Positions 17,821-27,781 are shown, counted from the first letter of the stretch. The stretch: DNA of 64,000 nt from Maricaulis sp039978735 (GCF_039978735.1 NZ_JBDWAS010000038.1:1-64000), one strand, 5' to 3'. Program-made: numbers and translations. The notes: a model not told the origin generated them from the sequence alone.

Positions 17821-20800
17821 CTAGAAGGTCCAGTCGAAACCGATCCGGACAGACCGCGGCGACTGATAGTACCGCACGGCGCCATAGTTCGGATCCGGCG
17901 TACCCGCCGAGGTGTCGCCGTTCTCGTTGTAGTCGACACCCGCTTCCAGGCCGAGCACGTTGAAAACGTCCGCTCGCAGGATCAGGTCACCCCGATTGTC
18001 ACCCATCGGCACAGCATAGCGTGCAGACAGATCCAGCCGGGTTTCCCAGTCGCTCTCGAACTCCGAGCTCCGGCGGGAGGCAACACCCTGGCAATACCAG
18101 GACGAGGCACCGTAGGCGGCCGAGGAGGCTTCTGTCGGGTGAAGACCGCGGCACCCGTACAGGCGCGGCGAGGTCACCGACAGATTACCACCGACCAGCA
18201 GATCGTCGAGGAGCTGGTAGCTGCCCCAAACCTTGAACTGGTGACGGCGGTGGTTCGGCAGATAGCCATAGGCGTTGTCGGTCAGACCCGGGTGATCGTA
18301 CAGGATCGTCGTACCGGCATCGTCTTGGCCATTGTCGGACAGAACCGTGCCCTCGTAATTGCCGTAGGATGTGGACCAGACGTAGGAACCGCGCAGCCCC
18401 CACACGCCGTCGAACGCCCGCTCGAAGCTCAGCTCGAGCGCCGCATAGTCGCGTTCGGCGGTCGGCAGGTTGAGCTGTTCTTCCGTGAGGTGGATGATCG
18501 TGCGTTCGGACTGACCCGGCAGCGGATCGCGCGTGTAGACGTCGATCGCCTCGCCCGGATTCATGATGACGTACTGGTAGTCGCCGAACCAGATATCCTC
18601 ACAACCGGCGATGCCGTTGTCCTGGCAATAGCGGATGATGGCGTCGTCGATGGCAACGTCTTCTGACACATCGCCCAGGGTCCGCCAGGTGGCACGGGCA
18701 CCGATGGTCCAGTCGTCATTGAGGTCGTGATCGATACCGATCGAGAATTCGTCCTCATAGGTCGCCCGCAGGTCACGCGACGTCTTGGAGATCGCCGGCT
18801 CCTGAGAACCATTGCCATAGATGAGACAGGACGTCGTTCCCGCCGGCGAGATCGCGCCATCCGGACAAGCACTCGCGCCGAGCGCCGCGACACCGGAATT
18901 GTTGGTCGTGCGAACATCGCCGAGCACGAATTCACCCGTCGTGGTGTTGAGCGACAGGAGCTCGAAATACTCGCGCACGAAGAGGTCGGCCCCGCGGAAG
19001 CTCATATTGAGCGCTGGCGGGATGTAGTAGCGGCCATAGGAGCCATAGAGACGCGTTCCGCTGTCGCCGAAGACATCATAGTTGAAGCCGACCCGCGCAC
19101 CCCAGTTATTGTCGAGATCGACCGGCACTTCACCGATCAGGTTCTCGAGCAGGAAGTGATCGTTACGCACACCGATCTGCAGGTTCAGGCGATCTGTCAC
19201 ATCCCAGGAGTCCTGAATGTAGAACGCCTGGTTTTCACCTTCCACCGAGCCCCCGAACCGGCCGACGGTCGAGCGGATGATTTCCGACCCTTCCGGCAGG
19301 CCATAGATACTGGCCGTACTCGCGGACACGGTATAGGCACGCCAGTCGGCGCCGCCCGTGCGGGCGAGCTCGTGCTCCATGGACAGGCGCTCGTTCTCAT
19401 AGCCGATGCGCAGGTGGTGAGACCCCATGAAGTCGAAGAAGACATCACCGTCGATCCGGTAGAATTCCCGCCGGGTCTCGTTGAAGTCGTTATTGCCCGA
19501 CGTCTGCGGGCCGACACGCACGGCGGTGCCGGAACGCTGGTCGACGACGTAGGGCGCATTCGGGTTCGATGCGAGTTCGGAGTGACGATCTTCGCTGACG
19601 CCATAGGCAGCCGAGATGGTGAAATTGTCGGTGAGGTTGCCGGTGTATTTGGCAACATAGCTCGGACCGCCATTCTCATAGACCGTGGTGCCGATGACAT
19701 CCGTTCCCACCGTGTCGACACCGTCGAACGCGTAGGAGCTCATCGTCGTCTCCCGCGTCGTGTCAAAATAGGTGAGCTCGAAGTGATGGTTATCGGTCAG
19801 ATACCCGTCCAGCTTCAGGCCGAAGAACGGATCGTCGGATTCGGTGACGTCGAAAGTCCCGTTGGCAATCGATGCATTCGAGTTGCTCGTGTCGCGGAAC
19901 TGGTAGAGGCCGTAGAAGAACAGGCGATCGGGGATGATCGGGCCGCCCGCCTCCAGGATCAGATCCATCGCCTCGTTCTCGTCCAGCGAGTTGCGGGACA
20001 GATAGGTGTCCGGGCTGTCGGAACGCAGGGCGTCCGGCGACCAGTTGCCGTGAATGCCGAACTCGAACTCGTTCGTACCCGACTTGGTCACGGCATTGAT
20101 GACGCCGCCGGTCGCGCGGCCGAACTCGGCCGGATAGCCGCCATTCTTCACTTCAACCGTCTGGTAGAAGTCGAACGGCACCGTTGCGCCACCCAGATAG
20201 GTGTCGAAATTGGTGATGTTCAGACCGTTGACGTAGAAAGCATTCTCGGCTGCCGAGGCGCCACCGACTGCCGTCGCGCCGGCTCCGCCGCCGCCGACAC
20301 TGCGGAAGTCGTTGTCGCTGGCCACCACGGTCGGTGCGAACTGGATAATGGATTCGATGTTGCGGCCGACTGGCAGTGTTGCAACGAGGTCTTCCACATC
20401 GACATTCAGACCTGACGTGGTCTGCTGGAACTGCAGCTGCTGCACAGCCGTGCCCGTCACCACAATGGTTTCGGTGTCGCTCGCTTCGACGGCGTTGAAG
20501 GTGTAGTTCGACAGGCCGCCGACCCGGATCGCGACCGTGTCAGACATGTCGGCAAAGCCCGGCGCGCTGATCGTCACATCATAGCTGCCCTGCGGCAGCA
20601 GGGTGGCGCGGAAGGAACCATTGGCATCGGTCGACAAGTTACGGCTGAAGCCTTGCGCCTGCGAACGCAGCGTCACGCTGGCGCCCGAAACCGGATTGCC
20701 ATTCGCGTCAACCACCGTGCCGACGATACCGCCGCTGGTGTAGTCCTGTGCGGTCGCGACAGTCGCGACGGCAGGAACAGCGACGGCGGCCCCCATCACG

Positions 20801-20853
20801 ACAGCCAGCGCATAGGCAGTAGAGCCCAGACAGGCTCGCTTGAAACTCTTCAT
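17821..20853 (-). CDS. TonB-dependent receptor with carboxypeptidase-regulatory N-terminal domain (Oar-like)
   Basis: A 1010-residue outer-membrane protein. After a long signal peptide ending near ATAQ comes a CarboxypepD_reg/CNA-B-like domain (GGIVGTVVDANGNPVSGASV, about residues 40-120). A plug follows (TETIVVTGTAVQQLQ, AENAFYVNGLNITNF, VEVKNGGYPAEFGRATGGVI), then a beta-barrel ending in an aromatic C-terminus (IGFDWTF) needed for BAM insertion. This architecture is typical of Oar-like receptors that take up large ligands or export/import proteins in Maricaulales-like bacteria. It is divergent from the LytS/LytT pair, which could sense its ligand (inference). Confidence 0.9.
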   Translation of the reverse strand: MKSFKRACLGSTAYALAVVMGAAVAVPAVATVATAQDYTSGGIVGTVVDANGNPVSGASVTLRSQAQGFSRNLSTDANGSFRATLLPQGSYDVTISAPGFADMSDTVAIRVGGLSNYTFNAVEASDTETIVVTGTAVQQLQFQQTTSGLNVDVEDLVATLPVGRNIESIIQFAPTVVASDNDFRSVGGGGAGATAVGGASAAENAFYVNGLNITNFDTYLGGATVPFDFYQTVEVKNGGYPAEFGRATGGVINAVTKSGTNEFEFGIHGNWSPDALRSDSPDTYLSRNSLDENEAMDLILEAGGPIIPDRLFFYGLYQFRDTSNSNASIANGTFDVTESDDPFFGLKLDGYLTDNHHFELTYFDTTRETTMSSYAFDGVDTVGTDVIGTTVYENGGPSYVAKYTGNLTDNFTISAAYGVSEDRHSELASNPNAPYVVDQRSGTAVRVGPQTSGNNDFNETRREFYRIDGDVFFDFMGSHHLRIGYENERLSMEHELARTGGADWRAYTVSASTASIYGLPEGSEIIRSTVGRFGGSVEGENQAFYIQDSWDVTDRLNLQIGVRNDHFLLENLIGEVPVDLDNNWGARVGFNYDVFGDSGTRLYGSYGRYYIPPALNMSFRGADLFVREYFELLSLNTTTGEFVLGDVRTTNNSGVAALGASACPDGAISPAGTTSCLIYGNGSQEPAISKTSRDLRATYEDEFSIGIDHDLNDDWTIGARATWRTLGDVSEDVAIDDAIIRYCQDNGIAGCEDIWFGDYQYVIMNPGEAIDVYTRDPLPGQSERTIIHLTEEQLNLPTAERDYAALELSFERAFDGVWGLRGSYVWSTSYGNYEGTVLSDNGQDDAGTTILYDHPGLTDNAYGYLPNHRRHQFKVWGSYQLLDDLLVGGNLSVTSPRLYGCRGLHPTEASSAAYGASSWYCQGVASRRSSEFESDWETRLDLSARYAVPMGDNRGDLILRADVFNVLGLEAGVDYNENGDTSAGTPDPNYGAVRYYQSPRSVRIGFDWTF

Positions 20854-21091
20854 TATTATCCCCTCTTCATGCCCCGCCGGTTCGGTTTTCGGGCATCGAG
20901 GCCCGGGCGGGAGATGCGACGGATATCGCGAGGTCTGCGACGCGCGCAGCGGGGGATGCGACCGCGAATGCGATCCGGTCGATCACGGCTCCGTGTTTGC
21001 GATGAACGAATGAAAACCGCGACGAATGGCATCCGTAAGGTTCGCCGGGTCAAATAATCTCAGGACGTTATCCGCTTACCGGAGCGCCAGA

Positions 21092-22177
21092 GTGCCACAG
21101 AGCCTGTCCAACCCTGTCTTGAGGATCCGCATATTCGGGGTGATCCTCGTTGTCGTCCTCGGCCTGGCCCAGCTTCTGTCTCTGGTGGTGCTGCCCCTGC
21201 TGCTCGACGTCCACATCACCCGGGTCACCTATCTGAAAATCATTGCCAGCGTCTCGTTCGGCATTGTCGTGGAGCAGGCCTGTTTTACGGTGTTCGTGCG
21301 CCGCGGGCTGAAGAGCAAGCTGGCCTGGCTGGCCGCGGCCGCGGGCCTGCTGGCCTATGCCGGTTTCGACTCGATCGTGAGCTTCCTGACCAAGGAAACC
21401 GAACCGCTCACGCTCGAACTCGTCCTGCTCTATTTCAGCCTGAGCCTGACGGGCAACACGATCTGGACCTATGGCATCTGGCTGGGCGCCAGCCTGTTCA
21501 TGCTGTCACAGCACCAGGTCGCCGAAGAACAGCAGAAGAATCTGATGCTGGAACGCGCCCACTTCGAGACGCGCCTGTCCTTCCTGGAAAGCCAGATCAA
21601 TCCGCATTTCCTGTTCAATGCCCTGAACACGGTCGCGTCACTGATCGTGCTGGAGCGCGCGCCCGATGCGCGCAATGCCGTGATCCATCTCGGCCATCTC
21701 CTGCGCCGCAGCCTCAATGGCGAAGGCTCGCCGCTGGCGACTCTGGACGACGAGATAGAAGCCGCCCGTGCCTACCTGGCCATCGAGAAACTGCGCTTTG
21801 CCGATCGCCTGGATGTGGAGTGGAACATCGCGCCGGGGCTGGGCGGCATTCATCTGCCGCGCTTTTCGCTTCAGCCCCTCGTCGAGAATGTCGTCAAGCA
21901 CGGCGTCGCCCACGCTCTCGCCCCCGTCAAAGCCCGCATCACCATCAATAGCGGTCCGTCCGGAATTGCGATTTCCGTCTGGAATGACGGGCTTCCGGAC
22001 CGCCCGGCCGCGGCCGATCCGCAGCGGCGGCCGGGCGTCGGTCTTCGCAATCTCGAACAACGCCTGCATCTGCTGTTCGCCGGCGAGGCGTCACTGGAAA
22101 CAGACCGGCCGGAACCGGGCGCATTCGAATGCCGCGTGACCCTGCCGCTCCCAGCCCTGAGGGAGGCCGCCGAATGA
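21092..22177 (+). CDS. LytS-type sensor histidine kinase (His_kinase superfamily)
   Basis: A 361-residue kinase with four hydrophobic segments in the first 140 residues (ILVVVLGLAQLLSLVVLPLL and others). A coiled linker follows, then the His_kinase (PF06580) signature FLESQINPHFLFNALNTV and an ATPase domain (LQPLVENVVKHG, GVGLRNLEQRL). The GTG start at 21092 has ggag 8 bases upstream; no ATG gives as sensible an N-terminus. It is coupled by ATGA overlap to a LytTR regulator, forming a complete two-component pair. Confidence 0.85.
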   Translation: MPQSLSNPVLRIRIFGVILVVVLGLAQLLSLVVLPLLLDVHITRVTYLKIIASVSFGIVVEQACFTVFVRRGLKSKLAWLAAAAGLLAYAGFDSIVSFLTKETEPLTLELVLLYFSLSLTGNTIWTYGIWLGASLFMLSQHQVAEEQQKNLMLERAHFETRLSFLESQINPHFLFNALNTVASLIVLERAPDARNAVIHLGHLLRRSLNGEGSPLATLDDEIEAARAYLAIEKLRFADRLDVEWNIAPGLGGIHLPRFSLQPLVENVVKHGVAHALAPVKARITINSGPSGIAISVWNDGLPDRPAAADPQRRPGVGLRNLEQRLHLLFAGEASLETDRPEPGAFECRVTLPLPALREAAE

Positions 22178-22944
22178 AAATCGCCATCATTGACGACGAA
22201 CCGCTCGCCATCTCCAGCCTGCGCCGCATGATCGAGACCATCCCGGCAACCGCGATCGTGGGCAGTGCGCGGTCAGCCGCCTCGGCGATGCATCTGTGCG
22301 AAGCGCGCCAGCCCGATCTGGTACTCCTGGATATCGAAATGCCGCAGATGGACGGCATGACCTTCGCCCGCGAACTGAAGCAGGCCGGAAACCCGCTGAT
22401 CATCTTCATTACCGCCTATGACAAGTTTGCCGTCGATGCCTTCGATGTTGAGGCCATCGATTACGTGCTCAAGCCGGTCGATCCCGCCCGGCTGCGCGGG
22501 GCCATCGAACGGGCCCGTTCGCGCCTGTCCCTGCGCCCGCTGATGCAGGCGGTGGAGAGCGCCGCGCTGCGGCTGCATTCCGCTGTGCCGCATCCGCCGG
22601 AAACGCCGGAGCAACCGGTCTACTGGGCCAATGTCGGCGGCCGCACGATCCGCATCCCGATCGCCGATATCCGCCATGTGGAGGCGTGCCGCGACTATGC
22701 CTTCATCCATACCGGCCGCGACCGTCACATGGTGCGAGAGACCATGGCCCGGCTGGAAACCGCGTTCGAAGGCACAGCCCTGCAACGCATCCACCGCTCG
22801 CACATCGTCAATCTGGACCGCATCCAGGCGGTCTCCCGCGATACCGGGCTGCGTCTCGTCACACTCGACAGCGGCGAGGAAATCCCCGTCGGCCGCCGCT
22901 TCTACAGCCGCCTCGTCGACGCGATCGACATCGCTGCGGGATAG
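22174..22944 (+). CDS. LytTR-family response regulator
   Basis: A 256-residue regulator. The receiver covers residues 1-120, with acidic DDE near 8-10, the phosphoacceptor in LVLLDIEMPQMDG and the Lys in YVLKPVD. The LytTR DNA-binding domain covers about 150-250 (IRHVEACRDYAFIHT, LQRIHRSHIVNLDRI, PVGRRFYSRL). It starts at the ATG overlapping the kinase stop. Its 3' end lies 225 bp from the left end of the Tn7-like element and the gene is not interrupted. Confidence 0.92.
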   Translation: MKIAIIDDEPLAISSLRRMIETIPATAIVGSARSAASAMHLCEARQPDLVLLDIEMPQMDGMTFARELKQAGNPLIIFITAYDKFAVDAFDVEAIDYVLKPVDPARLRGAIERARSRLSLRPLMQAVESAALRLHSAVPHPPETPEQPVYWANVGGRTIRIPIADIRHVEACRDYAFIHTGRDRHMVRETMARLETAFEGTALQRIHRSHIVNLDRIQAVSRDTGLRLVTLDSGEEIPVGRRFYSRLVDAIDIAAG

Positions 22945-23123
22945 GAACGGGTTCCGATCGCAGGGGCTAAGCGGACACACCGAACCCGCAGGGTTCGCAA
23001 GCGCGACCGCGCGCCGGGCGGTGCGATCTCCACATCACCCTGAAAAGCGGGGATGGTGTCTGGTCGGTGATGTGGAGTGCGTCGCGGATACGCCCTCCTG
23101 CGCCAAGGCTTCGGAGAGCATCT

Positions 23124-23169
23124 CTTCGCCCTGCGGGCTTCGGATGGCTTGCCATCCGAAGCCCGCAGG
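23124..23169. repeat. Target palindrome, portion left of the transposon
   Basis: Left arm 23124-23148, a TT spacer, then the first 19 bases of the right arm at 23151-23169. The missing six bases of the right arm (gcgaag) are found at 61677-61682, on the other side of the transposon. Rejoined, the arms match at all 25 positions, so the transposon split a perfect palindrome. Confidence 0.9.
23165..23169. other. Left target-site duplication of the Tn7-like element
   Basis: GCAGG directly abuts the TGTG start of the left end and is repeated exactly beyond the right end at 61672-61676. Five bases is the duplication length made by Tn7-family transposases. Confidence 0.92.
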
Positions 23170-23269
23170 TGTGCGGCGACATTTGGATTGATTCTTACTC
23201 TTGAATAAAATCAATCGCTTGTAGAGTTTCACGCCAACAACACTGATTCATTGTGAGTCATGTGATTCA
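23170..23269. repeat. Left transposon end: terminal inverted repeat and TnsB-site-like repeats
   Basis: The terminal repeat (23170-23194) is followed by further TGATTC copies at 23189-23194, 23244-23249 and 23263-23268, with a reverse-oriented aatcaatc near 23210. Tn7-family ends carry several 20-22 bp TnsB sites arranged this way. The match with the right end is at the level of ATTTGRATTGATTC. Confidence 0.75.
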
Positions 23270-23318
23270 GCCTCGCCAATGCGACAGACACCGACGAGAG
23301 TGAACCTGCTTCACCCAA

Positions 23319-25277
23319 CTAGTTAAATAACGTGCGACCTGCGAATGGCCGGGCCTCTCTAACCGTCTCCCCAAAAACCTCGACGGCATCTTCAAGCTTC
23401 CAAAGCTTGAACTTGTTCCGAATGACGAGACCCGGCTTGATCCCCGCCTTTCCCATCGTGATACTTACAGACCGCAGACCACGTCCGGTCGTATTCATGA
23501 TTTCCTGGGTCGTGACGTGCGTATTGAAATAGGTCTGCAGGTCGGCCACGCTGACAAAAGAGCCGCGATCACGCACCTCGGTCTCGAGCACTTCAGCGTT
23601 GGCAACTCCCGTAAGGATCACGTCGATCCATGGCAGGAACCGCTCACAAGAATTGGCCGTGACAAAGCCCTTTGGGCGAAATGCCGCTGTTGGAAGGCTC
23701 TCCATCCACGACATCGCCTCATCAACATCGAACGTCAGGTCAGCCAACCCCTGCCGTCGACCGTCGCGCGCGAAGGTTTGGAAATCGCCGGCAAGCGCCG
23801 CATGGTAGAGGCAAGCCCAGAATTTTGGTGACAGGATACCTGCAAAGATCTCCGTAGCCCAACGGTTGTTGGCCGGGCGGGTAATGCGCATCCCGTTGAT
23901 CTGGTCTTCGATCCGCCCGACATCCGCGCCAGCAATCCGGTCTTGACCGTTGCAGAGCATACGGACGCCCGGGTCGGTCTCGTAGCTAACGACGCCCTTG
24001 TCAGCCAAGGCATCGACAACCTGGACGCTTGTCTTCAACCGGATTGCCGCCTGACGCGGCGAGAGAGACTGCTTCCAAGCCGCCGCTACACGGGTCAACT
24101 CAGCCCGCTGATCCTCGGTGAGAAAGGGCGGGTTTCTTCTCCTAGCGGAATAGGCCCGCAGATCGGCCAGAAGCGGGTAAAGCGGCGTCAGAGGCGCCCC
24201 AACGTTGTTTGCGATCTCCACCAACTCATCGATCACACGACCCGCGACGACGTATTTGTCAGCTTCAACTACAACGTCCGGCCAAACGATCCTTTGCCGT
24301 GCACACATTCCCGACATGAACGTCCGCGAAAGTGTGTCGCCCGCTTTCGCCAGTTCCGGCCTGTTCGCGAAGGGCTCAAACAGCGTCCCGAAAGTTCGAT
24401 GACGCACTGGAAACTTGGCACACTCCCAAAGGGCGTCCGCGCCACACGGCCAATTCGACAACACATCCCCTGCCCTTGCCAGCGCTTCTTCAGACAAGCC
24501 GGGGGACTGGATGGAATAGCGGGACACCTTCGCGCGCTCCTCGCGCATTTCCGCGTCGAGATGCTCAGCAATTTCGCAAGCAAAAACGAAAACGTCGCCA
24601 GGCTCTTCTTTGGCAAATGCCGGATCAAGCGCAGCCAGAGCATGCTGCCGGACTTCCCTGTGCGGCGCCACGAGATCAACGATCAATTGGGCCGAACGCG
24701 AGACCGGCGGAGGGTTGGATGTTCGATCGAATGTGAAGCCGCAGCTCGCGCACTGGTCGAGCCCCGTAACCTGGGTCCAGCCGAGGCGCTGTGAACACTG
24801 CGGACAGACATCGACGAGCGGCGCACCCGACACCGGACAAAAATCCAACTTTCTAAGAGACCATCGCGCATCCGCAACGATCTGGTTTGACGCCCAGACG
24901 GATGGCACACGCCGCGCATTGTATTCGATGCACCACCGCGGCAGTTGTGTTCCGTACCAATTCACGAGCCGGTGGTTGGCTCCGCCGCCCAGCGACCGGT
25001 GCATCCGAGCTTCAATATCGGCCACGTCACATCGCATGAGGTGGGCCAGCCCTTGAAGATCCAGCTTGTCACTGAACGCAACGTTCAATGGTTTACGGAC
25101 ACGCCCGGCCTGTTCGTGCTCGATAAGGGCAGTGACGCGATAGAGCCCGCTGTCAATCGCGGCTCTGGCAAGCCACGATAAAAGAGGCTCTCCAGCCTTC
25201 GGCGCAACGACGACAGACAGGCGCTGCGAGGGCACCACTTTGTTGGCGGACAAGGGCTCTTTGATCTCAATCCCCAT
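23319..25277 (-). CDS. tniQ: TniQ/TnsD-family target-selection protein
   Basis: A 652-residue protein with the TniQ zinc-finger region at about residues 147-180: CPVSGAPLVDVCPQC followed by LDQCASCGFTF (Cys 147, 158, 161, 176, 179). The N-terminus (GEPLLSWLARAA) also fits TniQ. It is far longer than Tn5053 TniQ or the Cascade-bound TniQ of CRISPR transposons (about 400 residues) and closer to TnsD, which binds a fixed chromosomal site directly. I infer that it directs insertion to the tRNA-flanking site. It is the last gene of the leftward tns operon, 8 bp after tnsC, and its stop lies about 150 bp inside the left end. Confidence 0.85.
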   Translation of the reverse strand: MGIEIKEPLSANKVVPSQRLSVVVAPKAGEPLLSWLARAAIDSGLYRVTALIEHEQAGRVRKPLNVAFSDKLDLQGLAHLMRCDVADIEARMHRSLGGGANHRLVNWYGTQLPRWCIEYNARRVPSVWASNQIVADARWSLRKLDFCPVSGAPLVDVCPQCSQRLGWTQVTGLDQCASCGFTFDRTSNPPPVSRSAQLIVDLVAPHREVRQHALAALDPAFAKEEPGDVFVFACEIAEHLDAEMREERAKVSRYSIQSPGLSEEALARAGDVLSNWPCGADALWECAKFPVRHRTFGTLFEPFANRPELAKAGDTLSRTFMSGMCARQRIVWPDVVVEADKYVVAGRVIDELVEIANNVGAPLTPLYPLLADLRAYSARRRNPPFLTEDQRAELTRVAAAWKQSLSPRQAAIRLKTSVQVVDALADKGVVSYETDPGVRMLCNGQDRIAGADVGRIEDQINGMRITRPANNRWATEIFAGILSPKFWACLYHAALAGDFQTFARDGRRQGLADLTFDVDEAMSWMESLPTAAFRPKGFVTANSCERFLPWIDVILTGVANAEVLETEVRDRGSFVSVADLQTYFNTHVTTQEIMNTTGRGLRSVSITMGKAGIKPGLVIRNKFKLWKLEDAVEVFGETVREARPFAGRTLFN

Positions 25278-25285
25278 AGCGCACC

Positions 25286-26191
25286 CTACCGAAACGGATT
25301 CGCCCGAGGGCTGGTGTGCTGAGCGATGACCTCAGCCGCAGCAGCAAGGTCTTCGACCGATAGTCCGCTATCGCGACGCTCGCTCATTTCGGCGAGCGCA
25401 TGTCGGATCAACCGGCAGACCCGTCCCAGGAGACCGCCCGTCACCTCGTGAACGGCATATGCGATTTCCTTGTTCGCAACCGCTTCGGCATTGTTGATGA
25501 TACCGCGTTGTTCAAGCGCGATCAGGTAATCGACAAGGAAGTCGAAGAAGAGCTTGCGCTCTGCTGCCTTGTCAGCCCGCAGCGGATTGAGCGACAGCTT
25601 CTTTTCAGCCCGCAGAGCCAGTTGCTCATTCATGGAGAACGGCGCCTCGGCAGCTTCACCGACGCCAGCCATGGCGACACTGCACGCACCACGCAACAGG
25701 ATGGATTTGATCATTTCACCCACATCCGCGGCATATTCGTCGCGCGTGCCGCGTTTAAGATGGTGACACTCGTCGATGATCAACAATTCGGTTTGGAGGT
25801 TTCGTAGCGACTTGCAGACCCGATCGAGCAAGACACTTTCGGTGCCCGAGCTTGGCGCTGTGAAGAAGCCGAAATCCTCAATCCGCAGCAAGATGTCCTG
25901 AAGCAACCCTTTACGGGTGATCCTGGACGGGATCGACAGGTGAATGACCGGAACGATCCCGACCTCAAGCTTGCTCTCGATATTGCGCTCACGCTGGAAC
26001 TCGCGGCAGATCGTCGTCTTTCCGGACTGCGAGGGACCATTGATCAACATGCAGCTTCCCTCGGCGAACCGGCCCGAGCGACTTTGCTCGCACATCCGTC
26101 CCAGTCGATCGTGGGCCTGCCGCATGAGCGGATGGGCAATCACGATTTCGCTGGCACGGGCCTGAAGTTCGCTGGTCTGTTCCATGTCCAT
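25286..26191 (-). CDS. tnsC: TnsC/TniB-like AAA+ transposition regulator
   Basis: A 301-residue ATPase with Walker A GPSQSGKTT (residues 52-60), Walker B LLIIDECHH (136-144) and an arginine-rich C-terminal lid (LLGRVCRLIRHAL). Its size matches TniB or the roughly 330-residue TnsC of I-F CRISPR transposons, not the 555-residue Tn7 TnsC. In the family it polymerises on target DNA, relays the TniQ signal to the transposase and gives target immunity. The ATG immediately follows the tnsB stop. Confidence 0.88.
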   Translation of the reverse strand: MDMEQTSELQARASEIVIAHPLMRQAHDRLGRMCEQSRSGRFAEGSCMLINGPSQSGKTTICREFQRERNIESKLEVGIVPVIHLSIPSRITRKGLLQDILLRIEDFGFFTAPSSGTESVLLDRVCKSLRNLQTELLIIDECHHLKRGTRDEYAADVGEMIKSILLRGACSVAMAGVGEAAEAPFSMNEQLALRAEKKLSLNPLRADKAAERKLFFDFLVDYLIALEQRGIINNAEAVANKEIAYAVHEVTGGLLGRVCRLIRHALAEMSERRDSGLSVEDLAAAAEVIAQHTSPRANPFR

Positions 26192-27781
26192 CTAGTCGTC
26201 GTTGCCGCGGGACCGTCGCTGCTGGAACAGGTCCGCGATGTCATCACGTTCAGGCTCGGATAGGTTTACCTTGGCTCTCTCAGCCCAGCCGGATTTTTTG
26301 CTTGGCGTCGACCGGCCGGTCCGGCCGGCGTCCTCTGCATGAGTACCCAACTCGTTTTCGGACAGGGTCACACACCCAGCTGCTTCGGGTGGCGAAATGG
26401 GCGCCAGTCGAGGCGTCGTGTTTCCGGCACGGTCATCGGTCCTGGCTTGGTCGCTAGGGCGTTTCTCCCCCGCTCCACGCAATCGATGCGACTTCGTGCG
26501 GTAGGAAAGTCTCTTGTCCCGACGCATCTCTTCAAGCCTCTCAAGTCGTGCCACCGCAGCCCTTTGGAGTTCCTTCTCTCCAATTTCGTCACCTGCTTCA
26601 GCACGCGCTTGCTTGCGCAGTTCGTCCAGCAAATATTTGCCGATACCATCCGGATACCCATCTTCAACGCGAGGGATCTCAACGAACCTCGACGTCACTG
26701 TGTTGAGAACGAAGATCCGACTTAGATCATCGGGCAAATAGCGCACCTTGACCGGCACGGACCGTTCACCGGCGCGCCCAGGCGCACGCGGCAAGAGGTC
26801 GCCCAGCAGTGCATTCACGCTTGAGCCGTTGAAGCGCAGACTGAGAAGCTCGATACCTTTGACGCTGAGATGACGGTCTACCTCCACGCCAAGCGAGGCC
26901 TCATATTGGTCAAGACACGGTGGGATAAAGGGCGGTGTTGTTCGGCTGGCTTCGATCCACAGCGATCGCGGAGATCTGCCCAAGGCGCTGTGAACACGGT
27001 TGTGGTATTCCAGCGCAATAAATTGCGCCAACTCGGCTCTCAACTGACCGATGTCCAATCGCGCGAGCTTTTCGGGATCGATATCACGCTTGTTCCGCTC
27101 TTGAGGCGTAAACGGCTTTCCACCTGGCAGGCCGTGGAAGGGCCCCTCATTGAGAGTCTTGAAGAAGCGCTCGACCTGCCCCTTCGCTTGCGGCCTGCGT
27201 ACAGGTGCAAAGACAAGGTCGATGCCGTTCAGCTCACAGCTCGCAGGAAACGAGCGGCCGACATTCTCCAGCGCATTGTCGACGATGATCTGACGCGGCA
27301 AGCCGATGGGAGCAAACGCGGGAACCTCAGCGGTGGACGATAATTCCAACTCAGCAGGCCAACCTCGCCCAAACTGACGCATCAGTGCCGTCAGGGTCTC
27401 AAGGCTCGGCGGGGTAAAGGTCAGCTCCCACGCACAGATTGCTCGCGTGTGAACGTCCATGGCTACGGCGAGCCAAGGGCATCCTGCGGAAAGCCCCGTT
27501 TCCAGGTCGATCGTCATGACATCGACCCGGGTATGGTCGATCATCACCAGTTCACCTGGCCGCTCGGCAGTTATGGGTTGTCCAACAGGCTGAAATCGCG
27601 ATTGGGCAAAGCGCTTCCCATAGAGGCGCGCTGTGGTGCCCTCATCGAGACGCACTTTGAAGCGCCGGTAGAATTCGCGCAGTGAAATCGGGCGCGCGAC
27701 ATCAACGCCATAGCCACGCCGCTCTGCATTCTTTTCATCCAGCCGCGTGCAGTAAAGAGCGTATGCATCCTTGATATTCAT
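26192..27781 (-). CDS. tnsB: TnsB/TniA-like DDE transposase, catalytic part of a split TnsB
   Basis: A 529-residue protein with an RNase H-fold core. Catalytic residues are Asp82 (ELVMIDHTRVDV), Asp168 (QIIVDNALENVG) and Glu204 (QAKGQVERFF), with the D35E spacing expected for TnsB/TniA/Mu transposases. A Mu-like beta-barrel and a basic C-terminal tail, thought to contact TnsC, follow. It lacks the N-terminal helix-turn-helix domains that bind transposon ends; these lie on the upstream 185-residue ORF, joined by an ATGA overlap. Together the two parts total 714 residues, close to Tn7 TnsB (702). Confidence 0.9.
   Translation of the reverse strand: MNIKDAYALYCTRLDEKNAERRGYGVDVARPISLREFYRRFKVRLDEGTTARLYGKRFAQSRFQPVGQPITAERPGELVMIDHTRVDVMTIDLETGLSAGCPWLAVAMDVHTRAICAWELTFTPPSLETLTALMRQFGRGWPAELELSSTAEVPAFAPIGLPRQIIVDNALENVGRSFPASCELNGIDLVFAPVRRPQAKGQVERFFKTLNEGPFHGLPGGKPFTPQERNKRDIDPEKLARLDIGQLRAELAQFIALEYHNRVHSALGRSPRSLWIEASRTTPPFIPPCLDQYEASLGVEVDRHLSVKGIELLSLRFNGSSVNALLGDLLPRAPGRAGERSVPVKVRYLPDDLSRIFVLNTVTSRFVEIPRVEDGYPDGIGKYLLDELRKQARAEAGDEIGEKELQRAAVARLERLEEMRRDKRLSYRTKSHRLRGAGEKRPSDQARTDDRAGNTTPRLAPISPPEAAGCVTLSENELGTHAEDAGRTGRSTPSKKSGWAERAKVNLSEPERDDIADLFQQRRSRGNDD

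Larger units (their letters stand above)
22975..23169. repeat. Palindrome-rich intergenic repeat block next to the transposon insertion
   Basis: This 195 bp non-coding block holds several inverted repeats: cgaaccc/gggttcg near 22981, a 12 bp perfect pair ctccacatcacc / ggtgatgtggag (23028-23039 and 23066-23077), and the 25 bp palindrome arm at the transposon junction. It resembles dispersed palindromic intergenic elements, but only one copy is in the window, so multi-copy status is unproven. Confidence 0.5.

Noticed and set aside
18727..20415. 562-residue open frame opposite the large TonB receptor
   Set aside because: It reads antisense through plug and barrel codons and shows only Arg/Val/Glu-rich GC-codon bias.
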